This document shows positions 45,757 through 54,441 of a stretch of DNA of 64,000 bases, piece after piece (within the stretch, counting starts at the first letter, position 1; every line of letters begins with the position of its first letter). A program made the position numbers and the translations under genes. Below the pieces are notes generated by a model. That model saw only the letters and a program-made list of their open reading frames with translations. It searched no databases and was not told the DNA's origin. The DNA is from Sphingomonas hankookensis (GTDB lineage Bacteria; Pseudomonadota; Alphaproteobacteria; Sphingomonadales; Sphingomonadaceae): the NCBI RefSeq assembly GCF_028551275.1, contig NZ_CP117025.1:611001-675000 (forward strand), given 5' to 3'.

Positions 45757-45879
45757 CCCGTTGGGTTCGAGCAGCTTCGAGCTTGTCGAGAAGCGTCCGT
45801 CGAGAACGCCTGTCCAGCGGAACCCCGTTCTCGATACGCGCTCTCGACAGGCTCGATCGCTACTCGAACCACACGGGCT
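45757..45879. repeat. Intergenic repeat family A, copy 3
   Basis: Same words as copies 1 and 2 but in reverse order: CCCGTTGGGTTCGAGCAGCT, TCGAGCTTGTCGAGAAGCG, then CTCTCGACAGGCTCGATCGC and CTCGAACCACACGGG. It lies between the convergent GST and rpoN genes. Confidence 0.8.
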
Positions 45880-46032
45880 TGAATGATTTGAAGCATTTAG
45901 CGGCAACGCCGGTTCCAAAGTTCACTAAGTTCACACTCGTGCGCGTTTTACGGCGTGCGTGACCTTGCCCGGTAAAAGGACGCGAATGGACGGTGGGAAA
46001 GAGCGCCGGCCATCATGGCGACGCTGCCCCGT
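45880..46032. other. Gene-free remainder before rpoN
   Basis: With the repeat before it, this makes a 305-base interval without a gene. It contains a small direct repeat AAGTTCAC (two copies near 45915). No HPF/RaiA gene, often found after rpoN, is present here. Confidence 0.4.
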
Positions 46033-46047
46033 GTAGGAAAGTCCTAC
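46033..46047 (-). terminator. Small hairpin over the rpoN stop codon
   Basis: GTAGGA-AAG-TCCTAC, an exact six-base stem that includes the TAG stop of rpoN (46046-46044). There is no T-run, so terminator function is doubtful; it could slow ribosomes or protect the mRNA end. Confidence 0.3.
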
Positions 46048-47534
46048 CCGCCCAGCGCCTTTTGCCGGCGGCGCTGGACCGACGACCCTAGCCCGATCGC
46101 CTCGCGATATTTGGCGACCGTCCGCCTGGCGATATCGAAGCCCTTGGCGTTCAGCAGTTCGACCAGCGTGTCGTCGGACAGGATCTTCTTGGGGTCCTCG
46201 TTCGCGATCAGGGTGCGGATCGCGTCCTTGACCGCAAGTGCCGACACCGCCTCGCCGCCATCGGCCGACTGGATGGCGGAGGTGAAGAAATATTTCAGCT
46301 CGAACAGCCCGCGCGGGCAGGAAAGATATTTGTTCGAGGTCACCCGGCTGACGGTCGATTCGTGCATCTCGATCGCTTCGGCCACCTTGGCGAGGGTCAG
46401 CGGGCGGAGATGGGCGACGCCCTGGCGGAAGAACGCCTCCTGCTGCTTCACGATCTCGGTCGCGACCTTCAGGATGGTGCGCTGCCGCTGGTCGAGCGCC
46501 TTTACCAGCCAGTTGGCGCTGGCGAGGCAGTCGGACAGCCATGCTTTCGACGATTTGTCGCCATTGGCGCTGAGTTCGGCGAAATAGCCGCGATTGACGA
46601 GGACGCGCGGGAGGGTGGCGCCGTTGATCTCCACCGCCCAGCCGTCCTTGCGCGGCGCGACGATCAGGTCGGGGACGACCGATTGGGTGCGCTCTCCGCC
46701 GAACCGGCAGCCGGGTTTGGGATCATAGCCGCGCAGTTCGCGGATCATGTCGGCGAGGTCTTCGTCGTCGACCTCACAGATGCGGCGCAGCTGCGGCAGG
46801 GCACCGCGCGCGACGAGATCGAGATTGTCGATCAGCCGCGCCATGCAGGGATCGTAGCGGTCGACCTCCTTCGCCTGGATCGTCAGGCATTCGGCGAGGC
46901 TGCGCGCGCCGACGCCGCTGGGGTCGAAGGTCTGGACGATGCCCAGCACCGCTTCGACGCGGGCGAGCGGGATGCCGAGGCGATGGGCGATGTCGAGCAG
47001 CGAGCCGGTGAGATAGCCGCATTCGTCGATCTGGTCGATGATCGCGCTGGCGATGAACAGGTCGGCACCGGCGACACAGGTCCCGGCCTGTTGCAGCAGA
47101 TGGTCGGCGAGCGAGACGTCGTCGCTGGCGAAGGTGTCGAAGTCGGGGCCTTCGTCGAACCCGCCACCCCCGGTCGCGGCGAGGCCGAGGCCCCCGTCGA
47201 GCGAGCCGACCCCGTCCGACGGGCTGTCATGGTGGAAGGTGTCGCCCAGATCGAGATCGAGCGATTCGCCGCTCGCCGCGCCGATGCCGAGCAGTTCGTC
47301 CGACCCGGCGGGTTCGCTGGCGGTCGCGACGGGTTCGGCGGCGTCGAAGGCGGGGCCGTCATCGTCGCTGCCGCCGCCGCCGGAATCGAGCAGCGGGTTT
47401 TTTTCGATCTCTTCGGCGATGAACCCCTCAATCTCCAGATTCGACAGCGCGAGCAGGCGGATCGCCTGCTGCAGCTGCGGCGTCATCACCAGCGATTGCG
47501 ACTGGCGCAGGTCGAGGCGAGGGGCGAGGCTCAT
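46044..47534 (-). CDS. rpoN: RNA polymerase sigma-54 factor RpoN
   Basis: Alternative sigma factor that needs enhancer-binding ATPases. The 496-residue protein has the glutamine-rich region I (RLDLRQSQSLVMTPQLQQAI, then RLLALSNLEIEGFI). An acidic region II follows, with a core-binding domain (VQTFDPSGVGARSLAECL), a helix-turn-helix (TLAKVAEAIEMHESTVSRVT) and the C-terminal RpoN box (ARRTVAKYREAIGL). It starts six bases after lptB ends, so it is in the lpt transcript. Confidence 0.97.
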   Translation of the reverse strand: MSLAPRLDLRQSQSLVMTPQLQQAIRLLALSNLEIEGFIAEEIEKNPLLDSGGGGSDDDGPAFDAAEPVATASEPAGSDELLGIGAASGESLDLDLGDTFHHDSPSDGVGSLDGGLGLAATGGGGFDEGPDFDTFASDDVSLADHLLQQAGTCVAGADLFIASAIIDQIDECGYLTGSLLDIAHRLGIPLARVEAVLGIVQTFDPSGVGARSLAECLTIQAKEVDRYDPCMARLIDNLDLVARGALPQLRRICEVDDEDLADMIRELRGYDPKPGCRFGGERTQSVVPDLIVAPRKDGWAVEINGATLPRVLVNRGYFAELSANGDKSSKAWLSDCLASANWLVKALDQRQRTILKVATEIVKQQEAFFRQGVAHLRPLTLAKVAEAIEMHESTVSRVTSNKYLSCPRGLFELKYFFTSAIQSADGGEAVSALAVKDAIRTLIANEDPKKILSDDTLVELLNAKGFDIARRTVAKYREAIGLGSSVQRRRQKALGG

Positions 47535-47539
47535 GGCGG

Positions 47540-48325
47540 TTAGAGTTCGAAGCCTTCGCCGAGATAGAGGCGGCGGACATTGGCGTCGGCGACCAGTTCG
47601 GCGGGCGACCCGGCGAACAGCACGCGGCCGTCATAGATGATGTAGGCGCGATCGACGATTTCGAGCGTCTCGCGGACATTATGGTCGGTGATCAGCACGC
47701 CGATGCCGCGCGACTTGAGCTGGATGACGAGGTCGCGAATGTCGGCGATCGAGATCGGGTCGATGCCGGCGAACGGTTCGTCGAGCAGGATGATCGTCGG
47801 GTTCGCCGCCAGCGCACGGGCGATTTCGGCGCGGCGCCGCTCACCGCCCGACAGCGCCATGGCGGAGGCTGCGCGCAGGCGGGTGAGGCCGAATTCGTCG
47901 AGCAGCTGTTCGAGCCGCTCGGCGCGCGCCGCCTTGTCCGGCTCGGCCAGTTCGAGGACGGCGAGGATGTTCTTTTCGACCGACAGGCCGCGAAAGATCG
48001 AGGTTTCCTGCGGGAGATAGCCCAGCCCGAGGATCGCGCGGCGATACATCGGCAGCGCGGTGATATCCTCACCGTCGAGCAGGATGCGGCCGGCATCGGG
48101 CTTCACCAGGCCCATGGCGGAATAGAAGCTGGTGGTCTTGCCCGCGCCATTGGGGCCTAGCAGGCCGACGACCTCGCCCCGCCCGACCGACATCGACACG
48201 TCGGACAGCACGACGCGCTTGTCATAGGATTTGGCGATCGACACGACCGACAGCCCGCGGTCCGAGGGGACTTCCGCAAACGGGCGGGCTTCGGTGGCGG
48301 GGGTCAGCAGGGTGGTGTCGGGCAT
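47540..48325 (-). CDS. lptB: LPS export ABC transporter ATPase LptB
   Basis: Powers transport of lipopolysaccharide from the inner membrane. The ATG at 48325 gives 261 residues, with an N-terminal extension of about 25 residues before the ABC domain. Walker A is LLGPNGAGKTTSFYS, the Q-loop LGYLPQETSIF, the signature LSGGERRRAEIARAL, Walker B IILLDEPFAGID, and the switch His is in VLITDHNVRETLE. Located with lptA and lptC as usual. Confidence 0.97.
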   Translation of the reverse strand: MPDTTLLTPATEARPFAEVPSDRGLSVVSIAKSYDKRVVLSDVSMSVGRGEVVGLLGPNGAGKTTSFYSAMGLVKPDAGRILLDGEDITALPMYRRAILGLGYLPQETSIFRGLSVEKNILAVLELAEPDKAARAERLEQLLDEFGLTRLRAASAMALSGGERRRAEIARALAANPTIILLDEPFAGIDPISIADIRDLVIQLKSRGIGVLITDHNVRETLEIVDRAYIIYDGRVLFAGSPAELVADANVRRLYLGEGFEL

Positions 48326-48492
48326 CGGCAACGTCCTGATCGCATGGCGATGGTTACCGCGACGTTATCGCCGCGACTTTGGCAGGATTATTGCATGGAC
48401 AGCGAGGGGAAGGGAAGGTCTGTTCGGTGGTTCGGGCGCGATATGCGGTCAGTTCGTGCCGGTTTTCGGCGATACCGTCGCACCGTTATTCC

Positions 48493-48519
48493 GTCACCCC
48501 GGGTCAAGCCCAGGGTGAC
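48493..48519. repeat. Intergenic repeat family B, short form
   Basis: GTCACCCCGGGTCAAGCCCA with GGGTGAC: only the outer arms of family B. It is between lptA and lptB, which are on the same strand, so it could tune the lptA/lptB ratio. The other bases of this 213-base gap show nothing. Confidence 0.7.
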
Positions 48520-48538
48520 GTGGTTTTGCTGTCCGACG

Positions 48539-49081
48539 TCAATTCCGCTTCGGCACCGAGAATCGGCCGGTGACCCGTCCGCCGCTCTGCTGCACGCCGC
48601 CGCCGGGTGCCGCGCTGCTGCCGACGCCCGATCCGTCGATGGTCGCGCGGCCGGTGTCGAGGTCGATCGACAGGCGCCCGCCGTTCAGCGTGTTGGCGCC
48701 CTGCGTCAGCCGCACGCCGCCGATCATCGTCACCACGCGGCGGTTGATGTCATACACGGCAAAGCGCGACCGTGCGGTCTGGTCCGGGCGGGTCAGCACG
48801 ACATTGCCGGTGGCGTCGATCCGCGTCGCCTGTGGCGAACCGTCGGTGATCTGTCCGCTATAGGCGATGACGACGCGGTCGGCGTTCAGCGTCATGGTCG
48901 ACTGGCGGAACACCGCGCCACCGGTGAACACGGCGCGCTGCTGCTTGTCCTGCAGTTCGATGGCGTTGGCCGATACGTCGATCGGTGCGTTCGAATCATG
49001 CCGGGTCTGTGCCGGCGCCGACCCCGCGACCGCGAGGAGGGCGATGGTGGCGGCAAGGCCCGGTAGCGCATAGCGAATCAT
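48539..49081 (-). CDS. lptA: LPS transport periplasmic protein LptA
   Basis: Periplasmic bridge protein carrying LPS to the outer membrane. The 180-residue protein has a signal peptide (LAATIALLAVAGSAPAQ). An OstA/LptA domain follows: PIDVSANAIELQDKQQRAV, FTGGAVFRQSTMTLNADRV and ATGNVVLTRPDQTARS. It follows lptC after six bases. Confidence 0.94.
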   Translation of the reverse strand: MIRYALPGLAATIALLAVAGSAPAQTRHDSNAPIDVSANAIELQDKQQRAVFTGGAVFRQSTMTLNADRVVIAYSGQITDGSPQATRIDATGNVVLTRPDQTARSRFAVYDINRRVVTMIGGVRLTQGANTLNGGRLSIDLDTGRATIDGSGVGSSAAPGGGVQQSGGRVTGRFSVPKRN

Positions 49082-49087
49082 GGGCGA

Positions 49088-49726
49088 CTATTTCGTGCGT
49101 GCCGGGTCGATGCGCAAGCGGGCATTGCCGGTGAGGCGCACGGTGCGCGCCTCCAGATCGGCGTCGAGCCGGTCGCCGCTGAAATTGCCCATCGACGTGG
49201 TGCCGGTGACTGCGCCGCCGCTGCGCAGCCGGCGGGTCTTCAGGTCGACGGTGGCGTTGGTGGTGTCGAGCGAATAGCCGTTGGCGGCGCGGAACTGGAT
49301 CGGGCCCAGCACATCGACCTGTTCGGAGCGCATGTCATAGCGGCCGCGCGGCGCGGTCAGGCGGGCGGGGCCGTCGGGCAGGCGGATGCCGGCGGCCAGT
49401 TCCTGCATCTGGACCACCGGTTCGGCCGAGCTTTTCTGCACCGCCGATCCGGCGTCGAGGACGAAGGGCTGGCCCTTGGCATCCTGTCCGCGATATTCGG
49501 CGGCGCGCAGGCGCATGCGTTCCTGCGCGACATCGACCTTGTTCTTGTCGAGCACGAAGCTGGTGTCGCCGCGCATGAACAAAGGCGCCATCACCAGGAA
49601 CGCCGCCAGCACGCCGATGGCGATCGGCAGCGCGACCATCAGCGTCGCGATCAGCCGGTCATGCGCGCTGCCGGGCGCGGCGCGGCGTTGCCGGCGCGTT
49701 CGTTCCTGGCGGGCGATTTCCGACAT
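49088..49726 (-). CDS. lptC: LPS export protein LptC
   Basis: Inner-membrane anchor that hands LPS from LptBFG to LptA. It has 212 residues, one membrane helix at about 25-47 (LIATLMVALPIAIGVLAAFL) and a beta-jellyroll part (LTAPRGRYDMRSEQVDVLGP, GYSLDTTNATVDLKTRRL). It is nine bases after the RNase D gene. Confidence 0.92.
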   Translation of the reverse strand: MSEIARQERTRRQRRAAPGSAHDRLIATLMVALPIAIGVLAAFLVMAPLFMRGDTSFVLDKNKVDVAQERMRLRAAEYRGQDAKGQPFVLDAGSAVQKSSAEPVVQMQELAAGIRLPDGPARLTAPRGRYDMRSEQVDVLGPIQFRAANGYSLDTTNATVDLKTRRLRSGGAVTGTTSMGNFSGDRLDADLEARTVRLTGNARLRIDPARTK

Positions 49727-49735
49727 GGCCGTCCC

Positions 49736-50356
49736 TTACATATGCGCGAAGATGTCGATTTCCGGCCAGCCGGCGATATCCAGCCGCGCGCGATGCGGCA
49801 GGAAGTCGAAGCACGCCTGCGCCAGATCGGTCCGCCCTTCGCGGGCGAGGCGCTTGACCAGTTCCTCGCGCAGCGCATGGAGGAAGCGCACGTCCGAGGC
49901 CGCATAGTCACGCTGCGCCTCCGAGAGGACCGGGCCGCCCCAGTCGGACGATTGCTGCTGCTTGGAAATGTCCTGGCCCAGCAGTTCGCGGACCAGCTCC
50001 TTCAGCCCGTGGCGGTCGGTATAGGTCCGCACCAGTCGCGACGCGATCTTGGTGCAGAACACCGGCGCGGCGACGACGCCCAGATAATATTCGATCGCGG
50101 CGAGGTCGAACCGGCCGAAATGATAGAGCTTGACCCGGCTCGTATCGGCCAGCACCGCCTTCAGGCTCGGCGCGGCATAGCTGCTGCCGGGGTTGAAGCG
50201 GACGAGATGCTGGTCCTCGCCGCCGTCCGACAGCTGGACGACGCACAGCCGGTCGCGCGGGGTGATGAGGCCCATCGTCTCGGTATCGACGGCGATGTCG
50301 GCGCCGGGGGCAAAGACGCCCTCGGGCAGGTCTTCTTCGTGGAAATAGACGGTCAT
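49736..50356 (-). CDS. rnd: RNase D-like 3'-5' exonuclease
   Basis: A 206-residue DEDD exonuclease. Exo I is IAVDTETMGL, Exo II KLYHFGRFDLAAIEYYL and Exo III YAASDVRFLHAL (DEDDy tyrosine). It has no HRDC domains, so it is the short form common in alphaproteobacteria. Processing of tRNA 3' ends is the family role. First gene of the rnd-lptC-lptA-lptB-rpoN run. Confidence 0.93.
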   Translation of the reverse strand: MTVYFHEEDLPEGVFAPGADIAVDTETMGLITPRDRLCVVQLSDGGEDQHLVRFNPGSSYAAPSLKAVLADTSRVKLYHFGRFDLAAIEYYLGVVAAPVFCTKIASRLVRTYTDRHGLKELVRELLGQDISKQQQSSDWGGPVLSEAQRDYAASDVRFLHALREELVKRLAREGRTDLAQACFDFLPHRARLDIAGWPEIDIFAHM

Positions 50357-50426
50357 AGGTCGCGCCTAGCGGTTGGAGAGGCGTTTGAAAATGCGCCGAA
50401 GCGCATTTTGCGGTGCCGGCACCGTC

Positions 50427-51242
50427 TTAACGAACAGCCTCGCGCTCGATGGCTTCGCGCGCGAGACGCTTTTTCGTCTTGGACCGGCGCGAGACGATGT
50501 TGAGCGTCTCGACCCCCGCGGAAAAGGCCATGGCGGCATAGATATAGCCCTTGGGCACATGCACGCCGAAGCCGTCGGCGATCAGCACCGCACCGATCAT
50601 CAGCAGGAAGCCCAATGCCAGCATGACCACGGTCGGGTTGGCGTTGATGAAGCGCGCCAGCGGATCGGCGGCGACCAGCATGATCGCGACCGTCACGATC
50701 ACCGCGGCCATCATGATCGGCACCTCGTCGGTCATGCCGACCGCGGTCAGGATCGAATCGATCGAGAACACCATGTCGAGCGCGACGATCTGCGCGATGG
50801 CCGATCCGAACGACACGGCGGCCTTGCCCTGCTTGTCGAGCGCTTCGCCGGTCGGTTCGTCGTCCATCGTGTGATGGATTTCCTTGGTCGCCTTCCACAC
50901 CAGGAACAGCCCGCCCGCGATCAGGATCAGGTCGCGCCACGAAAAGGCGGTTTCGAAGCTCGGCTTGCCATAGCCGTCGACCGCTCCGGTGATGCCAAGG
51001 TCGAACACCGGGTTCGTCAGCGACACGATGAACGCGATCATCGACAGCAGCGCCAGCCGCATGACCAGCGCGAGGCCGATGCCGACTCGGCGGGCGGTCT
51101 GTTGCTGGTGCGGCGGCAGCTTGTTCGAGAGAATCGAGATGAAGATGAGGTTGTCGATACCCAGCACGACCTCCAGCACGACCAGGGTCAGGAAGGCGGC
51201 CCAGGCGGCCGGGTCGGTCAGAAGTGCCAAAATGGTATCCAT
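50427..51242 (-). CDS. TerC family integral membrane protein
   Basis: A 271-residue protein started at the ATG at 51242; an in-frame GTG at 51269 is possible. [19 protein letters not shown] and [19 protein letters not shown] are the two TerC signatures, with the Asp residues that bind metal in Alx/MntX-like exporters. [19 protein letters not shown] is the cytoplasmic loop. It likely exports manganese or helps load metalloproteins; tellurium resistance is not implied. Confidence 0.92.
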   Translation of the reverse strand: MDTILALLTDPAAWAAFLTLVVLEVVLGIDNLIFISILSNKLPPHQQQTARRVGIGLALVMRLALLSMIAFIVSLTNPVFDLGITGAVDGYGKPSFETAFSWRDLILIAGGLFLVWKATKEIHHTMDDEPTGEALDKQGKAAVSFGSAIAQIVALDMVFSIDSILTAVGMTDEVPIMMAAVIVTVAIMLVAADPLARFINANPTVVMLALGFLLMIGAVLIADGFGVHVPKGYIYAAMAFSAGVETLNIVSRRSKTKKRLAREAIEREAVR

Positions 51243-51449
51243 GGGGCGAATCTGTGCCGGTTTCGCCACAATTGTACAAGGTTCGGGACGACGGGAAGCA
51301 TTGCTGCGGCGAAATTGGTTTGGGCCTGCGGTGTTTTAGGCTATGGCAGGGGAGTGGCACCCGGTTTGGCGGTGCCCGGACACCTGCGTTTTTCGCTCGA
51401 CGCTTGGGTTTACGATGAAGTTGGGCGAACCGGGAAGACGAACAGGGCA

Positions 51450-52307
51450 ATGAGTTTCGATCGAGGACGGCGCGGCGAGCGCGGTGGGCGCGGCAGGGAC
51501 AAGCGCGACGGTTTTGGTGACGACAGCTACGGCGGCGGCGGCTTCGGTGGCGGCGGCTTCGGCGGTGACCGTGGCGGTTTCGGTGGCGGCGGCTTCGGCG
51601 GTGGCGATCGTGGCGGCTTCGGTGGCGGCTATGGCGGCGGCGACCGTGGTGGTTTCGGCGGCGGTGATCGCGGCGGCTTCGGCGGCGGTGATCGCGGCGG
51701 CTTCGGCGGCGGCGGTGGCGGCTTCCGTGGCGGCGGCGGCGGCTTTGGTGGTGGCGGCGGCGGTGGCCGCGGCATGCCGCCGCAGGTCGTCGGCGAAGCG
51801 ACCGGCGTGGTCAAGTTCTTCAACGCGCAGAAGGGCTTCGGCTTCGTGGTCCGCGATGACGGCGGCGAAGACGTGTTCGTGCACATCTCGGCGGTCGAGC
51901 AGGCGGGCCTCAGCGCCCTTGCCGAAGGCCAGCCGATGGGCTTCACCCTTGTCGATCGTGGCGGCCGCATCTCGGCGACCGACCTCAAGATCGACGGCGA
52001 ACCCCTGCCGGTCACCGGCGGCGGCGCCCCGCGCGAACCGCGCGAAGGCGGCCCGCGTGGCGGCGGCATGGGCGGCCCGCAGCGGCAGCTGACCGGCGAG
52101 CGCGCGAGCGGCGTCGTGAAGTTCTTCAACGCGATGAAGGGCTTCGGCTTCATCCAGCGCGACGATGGCCAGCCGGACGCGTTCGTCCATATCTCGGCCG
52201 TCGAGCGCGCGGGTCTGCCGACGCTCAACGAAGGCGACCGGCTCGAATTCGAGCTGGAAGTCGATCGTCGCGGCAAGCACGCAGCGGTGAACCTCAACAA
52301 GCTGTGA
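51450..52307 (+). CDS. Glycine-rich tandem cold-shock domain protein
   Basis: A 285-residue protein started at the ATG at 51450. Residues 1 to about 110 are a disordered Gly/Arg/Phe region made of GGFGG and DRGGFGG repeats. Two cold-shock domains follow: TGVVKFFNAQKGFGFVVRDD with DVFVHISAVEQ, and SGVVKFFNAMKGFGFIQRDD with AFVHISAVERAG. The RNP1 and RNP2 motifs are intact in both. A Pro/Gly/Arg linker joins them. It is expected to bind single-stranded RNA, and the repeats may help it self-associate. It has a long 5' gap and a strong terminator. Confidence 0.93.
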   Translation: MSFDRGRRGERGGRGRDKRDGFGDDSYGGGGFGGGGFGGDRGGFGGGGFGGGDRGGFGGGYGGGDRGGFGGGDRGGFGGGDRGGFGGGGGGFRGGGGGFGGGGGGGRGMPPQVVGEATGVVKFFNAQKGFGFVVRDDGGEDVFVHISAVEQAGLSALAEGQPMGFTLVDRGGRISATDLKIDGEPLPVTGGGAPREPREGGPRGGGMGGPQRQLTGERASGVVKFFNAMKGFGFIQRDDGQPDAFVHISAVERAGLPTLNEGDRLEFELEVDRRGKHAAVNLNKL

Positions 52308-52330
52308 GGTTCTCGCTTCGGCGATGAATT

Positions 52331-52367
52331 GGGGGCCGGCTGTCCGATGGGATAGCCGGCCCCTTTT
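52331..52367 (+). terminator. Rho-independent terminator after the cold-shock gene
   Basis: GGGGGCCGGCT, a 12-base loop, AGCCGGCCCC, then TTTT. It begins 24 bases after the stop codon. One of two clear intrinsic terminators in the window. Confidence 0.9.
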
Positions 52368-52625
52368 CGTTTGGGTGGCTGGGAACGTCTTGTTCGTGTG
52401 CCGGTGCCGTGCCGCTGCTGGTAAGCCCGGACGATCGTGCCGCCTGGTTCCTGCGCTGGCGGGCGGAGCGAGAATGGGACGCGTGGATCCGCTGTCCGCT
52501 CGATGCGCCGAACGCGCTGTCCGGACCAGCCATCGGTTGGATCGCCGCTCACGTGAGGATAGGATGCCGCGGCGTACGGGCAGGAGCATCGGTCGCCGGC
52601 TGTACCGCGGCCTTTTATCGAGAGG
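52368..52625. other. Gene-free stretch before the VOC gene
   Basis: A 258-base interval. One frame reads SPDDRAAWFLRWRAEREWDA from about 52420, which looks mildly protein-like. It has no recognisable family, no ribosome site, and continues as a shadow of the next gene, so no gene is called. Confidence 0.4.
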
Positions 52626-52631
52626 ATGACG

Positions 52632-52988
52632 ATGGACCGGGCCACGCCCAACCTGCCGTCGCGCGATTTTGCGGTGACGTCGGACTTTTATGCCAAGCTG
52701 GGATTCGAGGAGGCGTGGCGCGATGCGGGGTGGATGATCCTCACGCGGGGCGACTTGCAGCTGGAATTCTTCGCGTGGCCGGACTTCGACCCGACGACCA
52801 GCGGCTATGGCAGCTGTCTGCGCCTGGATGACGTCGATGCTTTTTATGCGGTGGTGAAGGCGGCGGGGGTGCCCGAACAGGCGACCGGCTTTCCCCGATT
52901 GCAGCCGCCGGTGCCGCAGAACGGACTGCGGATCGGCGCGTTGCTCGATCCCGATTGTTCGCTGTTGCGCCTGATCGGGGAGATTTGA
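52632..52988 (+). CDS. VOC-family (bleomycin-resistance-like) protein
   Basis: A 118-residue protein; the ATG at 52632 has GAGAGG six bases upstream, better placed than the ATG at 52626. ATPNLPSRDFAVTSDFYAKL and GWMILTRGDLQLEFF, then CLRLDDVDAFYAVVKAAGVP and GLRIGALLDPDCSLLRL, match the bleomycin-binding-protein-like group of the vicinal-oxygen-chelate fold. Drug binding is not shown. It is followed by a half repeat A. Confidence 0.85.
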   Translation: MDRATPNLPSRDFAVTSDFYAKLGFEEAWRDAGWMILTRGDLQLEFFAWPDFDPTTSGYGSCLRLDDVDAFYAVVKAAGVPEQATGFPRLQPPVPQNGLRIGALLDPDCSLLRLIGEI

Positions 52989-53006
52989 GCGGGCCGTTGC
53001 GACGGG

Positions 53007-53058
53007 GCTCTCGACGGACACTTCTCGACAGGCTCGAAGCTGCTCGAACCGAACGGGG
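53007..53058. repeat. Intergenic repeat family A, half copy
   Basis: Holds only the right half: CTCTCGACGGACACTTCTCG, ACAGGCTCGAAGC and TGCTCGAACCGAACGGGG. It lies between the convergent VOC and small membrane protein genes. Confidence 0.75.
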
Positions 53059-53074
53059 TGTGGCTGGAAGGGGT

Positions 53075-53509
53075 TCAGCGTCGTGGATAGCCAAGCCGAT
53101 GGGCGATCCGGCCTGCACAGAGGCCGGTAACGCAGTAGCCGATAAAGTCGAGCGGTTCGTCGAACCAGCGGGCTCCCGGATCGCCGACGATCGCCATGAC
53201 CGCACCGATCAGGGCGCCGGCGATCAGCCCGAAACGCAGCGCGTCGCGTTGGCGCTGTCGCTCCGACCGTATCGCAAAGTCCCATAGCGGCAGCCCGAGC
53301 ATCAGGCAGATCGGCACGGCGATGAACGATCCGAAGACGATCCCGAACAGCCCCAACCGGATCAGTCCGGGAAGGCGGCCGTCGACAACCGGTCGATGGT
53401 CGATGACCTCGCGCAGTCCCCAGGCGGTAACCAGTATGGCAACGGCCGCAATGGCCGCCACGGTGACCGATGCGATACGTCGGCAGATCGACGGCGCGGC
53501 GACGCTCAC
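53075..53509 (-). CDS. Small membrane protein of unknown function
   Basis: A 144-residue protein started at the GTG at 53509, which overlaps the desaturase stop (GTGA). About four hydrophobic segments are visible (IASVTVAAIAAVAILVTAWG, LFGIVFGSFIAVPICLMLGL, FGLIAGALIGAVMAIVG and LDFIGYCVTGLCAG). No family recognised. The coupling to the desaturase suggests a shared role in the membrane. Confidence 0.65.
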   Translation of the reverse strand: MSVAAPSICRRIASVTVAAIAAVAILVTAWGLREVIDHRPVVDGRLPGLIRLGLFGIVFGSFIAVPICLMLGLPLWDFAIRSERQRQRDALRFGLIAGALIGAVMAIVGDPGARWFDEPLDFIGYCVTGLCAGRIAHRLGYPRR

Positions 53510-54432
53510 GCGATCCTTTCCACCACCGTTGCGCCGTGCACTCGCCGCAACCCGGCGCGAGGCGGCAGGTCGGCCGGTTCGTTCAGCGCGCTGACCCAGC
53601 CGACGCGCCGCAGCGCCAGCAACAGCCACCAGCCCGGATCATGCTGACCCGGCAGGACACCCAGCCTCACCGATTCGGGAAAGGCATGGTGGTTGCCGTG
53701 CCACGCTTCGCCAAAGGTAATGAGCGCGGCGACGGGAAGGTCGTGGCCCTGTACCCCCGCGCCGTCGATCACCCAGCCCTGCGGCCCGGTCCGGTGGGTG
53801 ATGTGGCCGACCAGCCAGTGGCCGGTGACGCCGACCGCGACTCGGGCGGCCACGCCCCACACCAGCCACGGCATCCCGCCAACGGCGAAGAACAGCAGCG
53901 CCCAGGGGAGTTGCTGCGCCATCCAGCTCGCCTCCAGCCAGCGCAGGAACCGGTCGTCACGCAGGCGGGCTTCGGGGACGAAGCACGGCGGATGGTCTAG
54001 GTCGAGCCGGCAATGCATTTGCCACCACGCATCCTGCAGCATCGGCGCGCGATGGGCGTGGAGCGGGTGGCATTCGGGCTGACGTTGCGCCCAGTCGCGC
54101 ATGTCGTGCAGCCGGACCATGCCCAGCGGCCCGGCCATGCCGACCAAGGTACCGAGATAGACCAGCAGCCGTTCCAGCCACAGCGGTGCGACGAAGCTGC
54201 GGTGGATCAGCAACCGGTGCAGCCCGACCGAATGGCCGGCACACAGCGTTACCGCGCTGGTGCCGAGGAACAGCAGCACGCTGCCGAAGGTGGTGTGGAA
54301 CGGGACAAGGGTGAGCGCGGCGAGCGTCATGCCGCCGATCCACAACGATCGTCCGGGCGCCCAGCGGACCCGCCCGTGTACGGCGCAGCTGGTTTCGGTA
54401 GCCTTCATCCGCAACGTCGAGCAATCAGCCAT
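53506..54432 (-). CDS. Fatty-acid / acyl-CoA desaturase family protein
   Basis: A 308-residue membrane di-iron protein with AAGGG upstream of the ATG at 54432. The first His box is GHSVGLHRLLIHRSF and the third is EAWHGNHHAFPES. The usual second box (HRxHH) is replaced by LHDMRDWAQRQPECHPLHAH, so the metal ligands there are not standard. Four helices are visible. It is divergent from an ArsR-type regulator with an operator-like palindrome between them. Whether it is an active desaturase is open. Confidence 0.8.
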   Translation of the reverse strand: MADCSTLRMKATETSCAVHGRVRWAPGRSLWIGGMTLAALTLVPFHTTFGSVLLFLGTSAVTLCAGHSVGLHRLLIHRSFVAPLWLERLLVYLGTLVGMAGPLGMVRLHDMRDWAQRQPECHPLHAHRAPMLQDAWWQMHCRLDLDHPPCFVPEARLRDDRFLRWLEASWMAQQLPWALLFFAVGGMPWLVWGVAARVAVGVTGHWLVGHITHRTGPQGWVIDGAGVQGHDLPVAALITFGEAWHGNHHAFPESVRLGVLPGQHDPGWWLLLALRRVGWVSALNEPADLPPRAGLRRVHGATVVERIA

Positions 54433-54441
54433 AACAGAGCC

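Noticed and set aside
45931..46542. A 203-codon minus-strand frame overlapping the rpoN end
   Set aside because: Out of frame with rpoN and Arg/Pro-rich; rpoN itself is complete.
50427..51242. Naming the TerC protein a tellurium-resistance determinant
   Set aside because: The signatures fit TerC/Alx metal exporters, and no other ter genes are nearby.
52409..52831. Frame reading into the VOC gene from upstream
   Set aside because: First part looks mildly protein-like, but it has no ribosome site or family and its second half is a shadow of the VOC gene.
51336..53285. A 649-codon minus-strand frame opposite the cold-shock gene
   Set aside because: Antisense to the Gly-rich repeats, giving Ala/Thr/Glu-rich repeats; crosses the terminator and the VOC gene.
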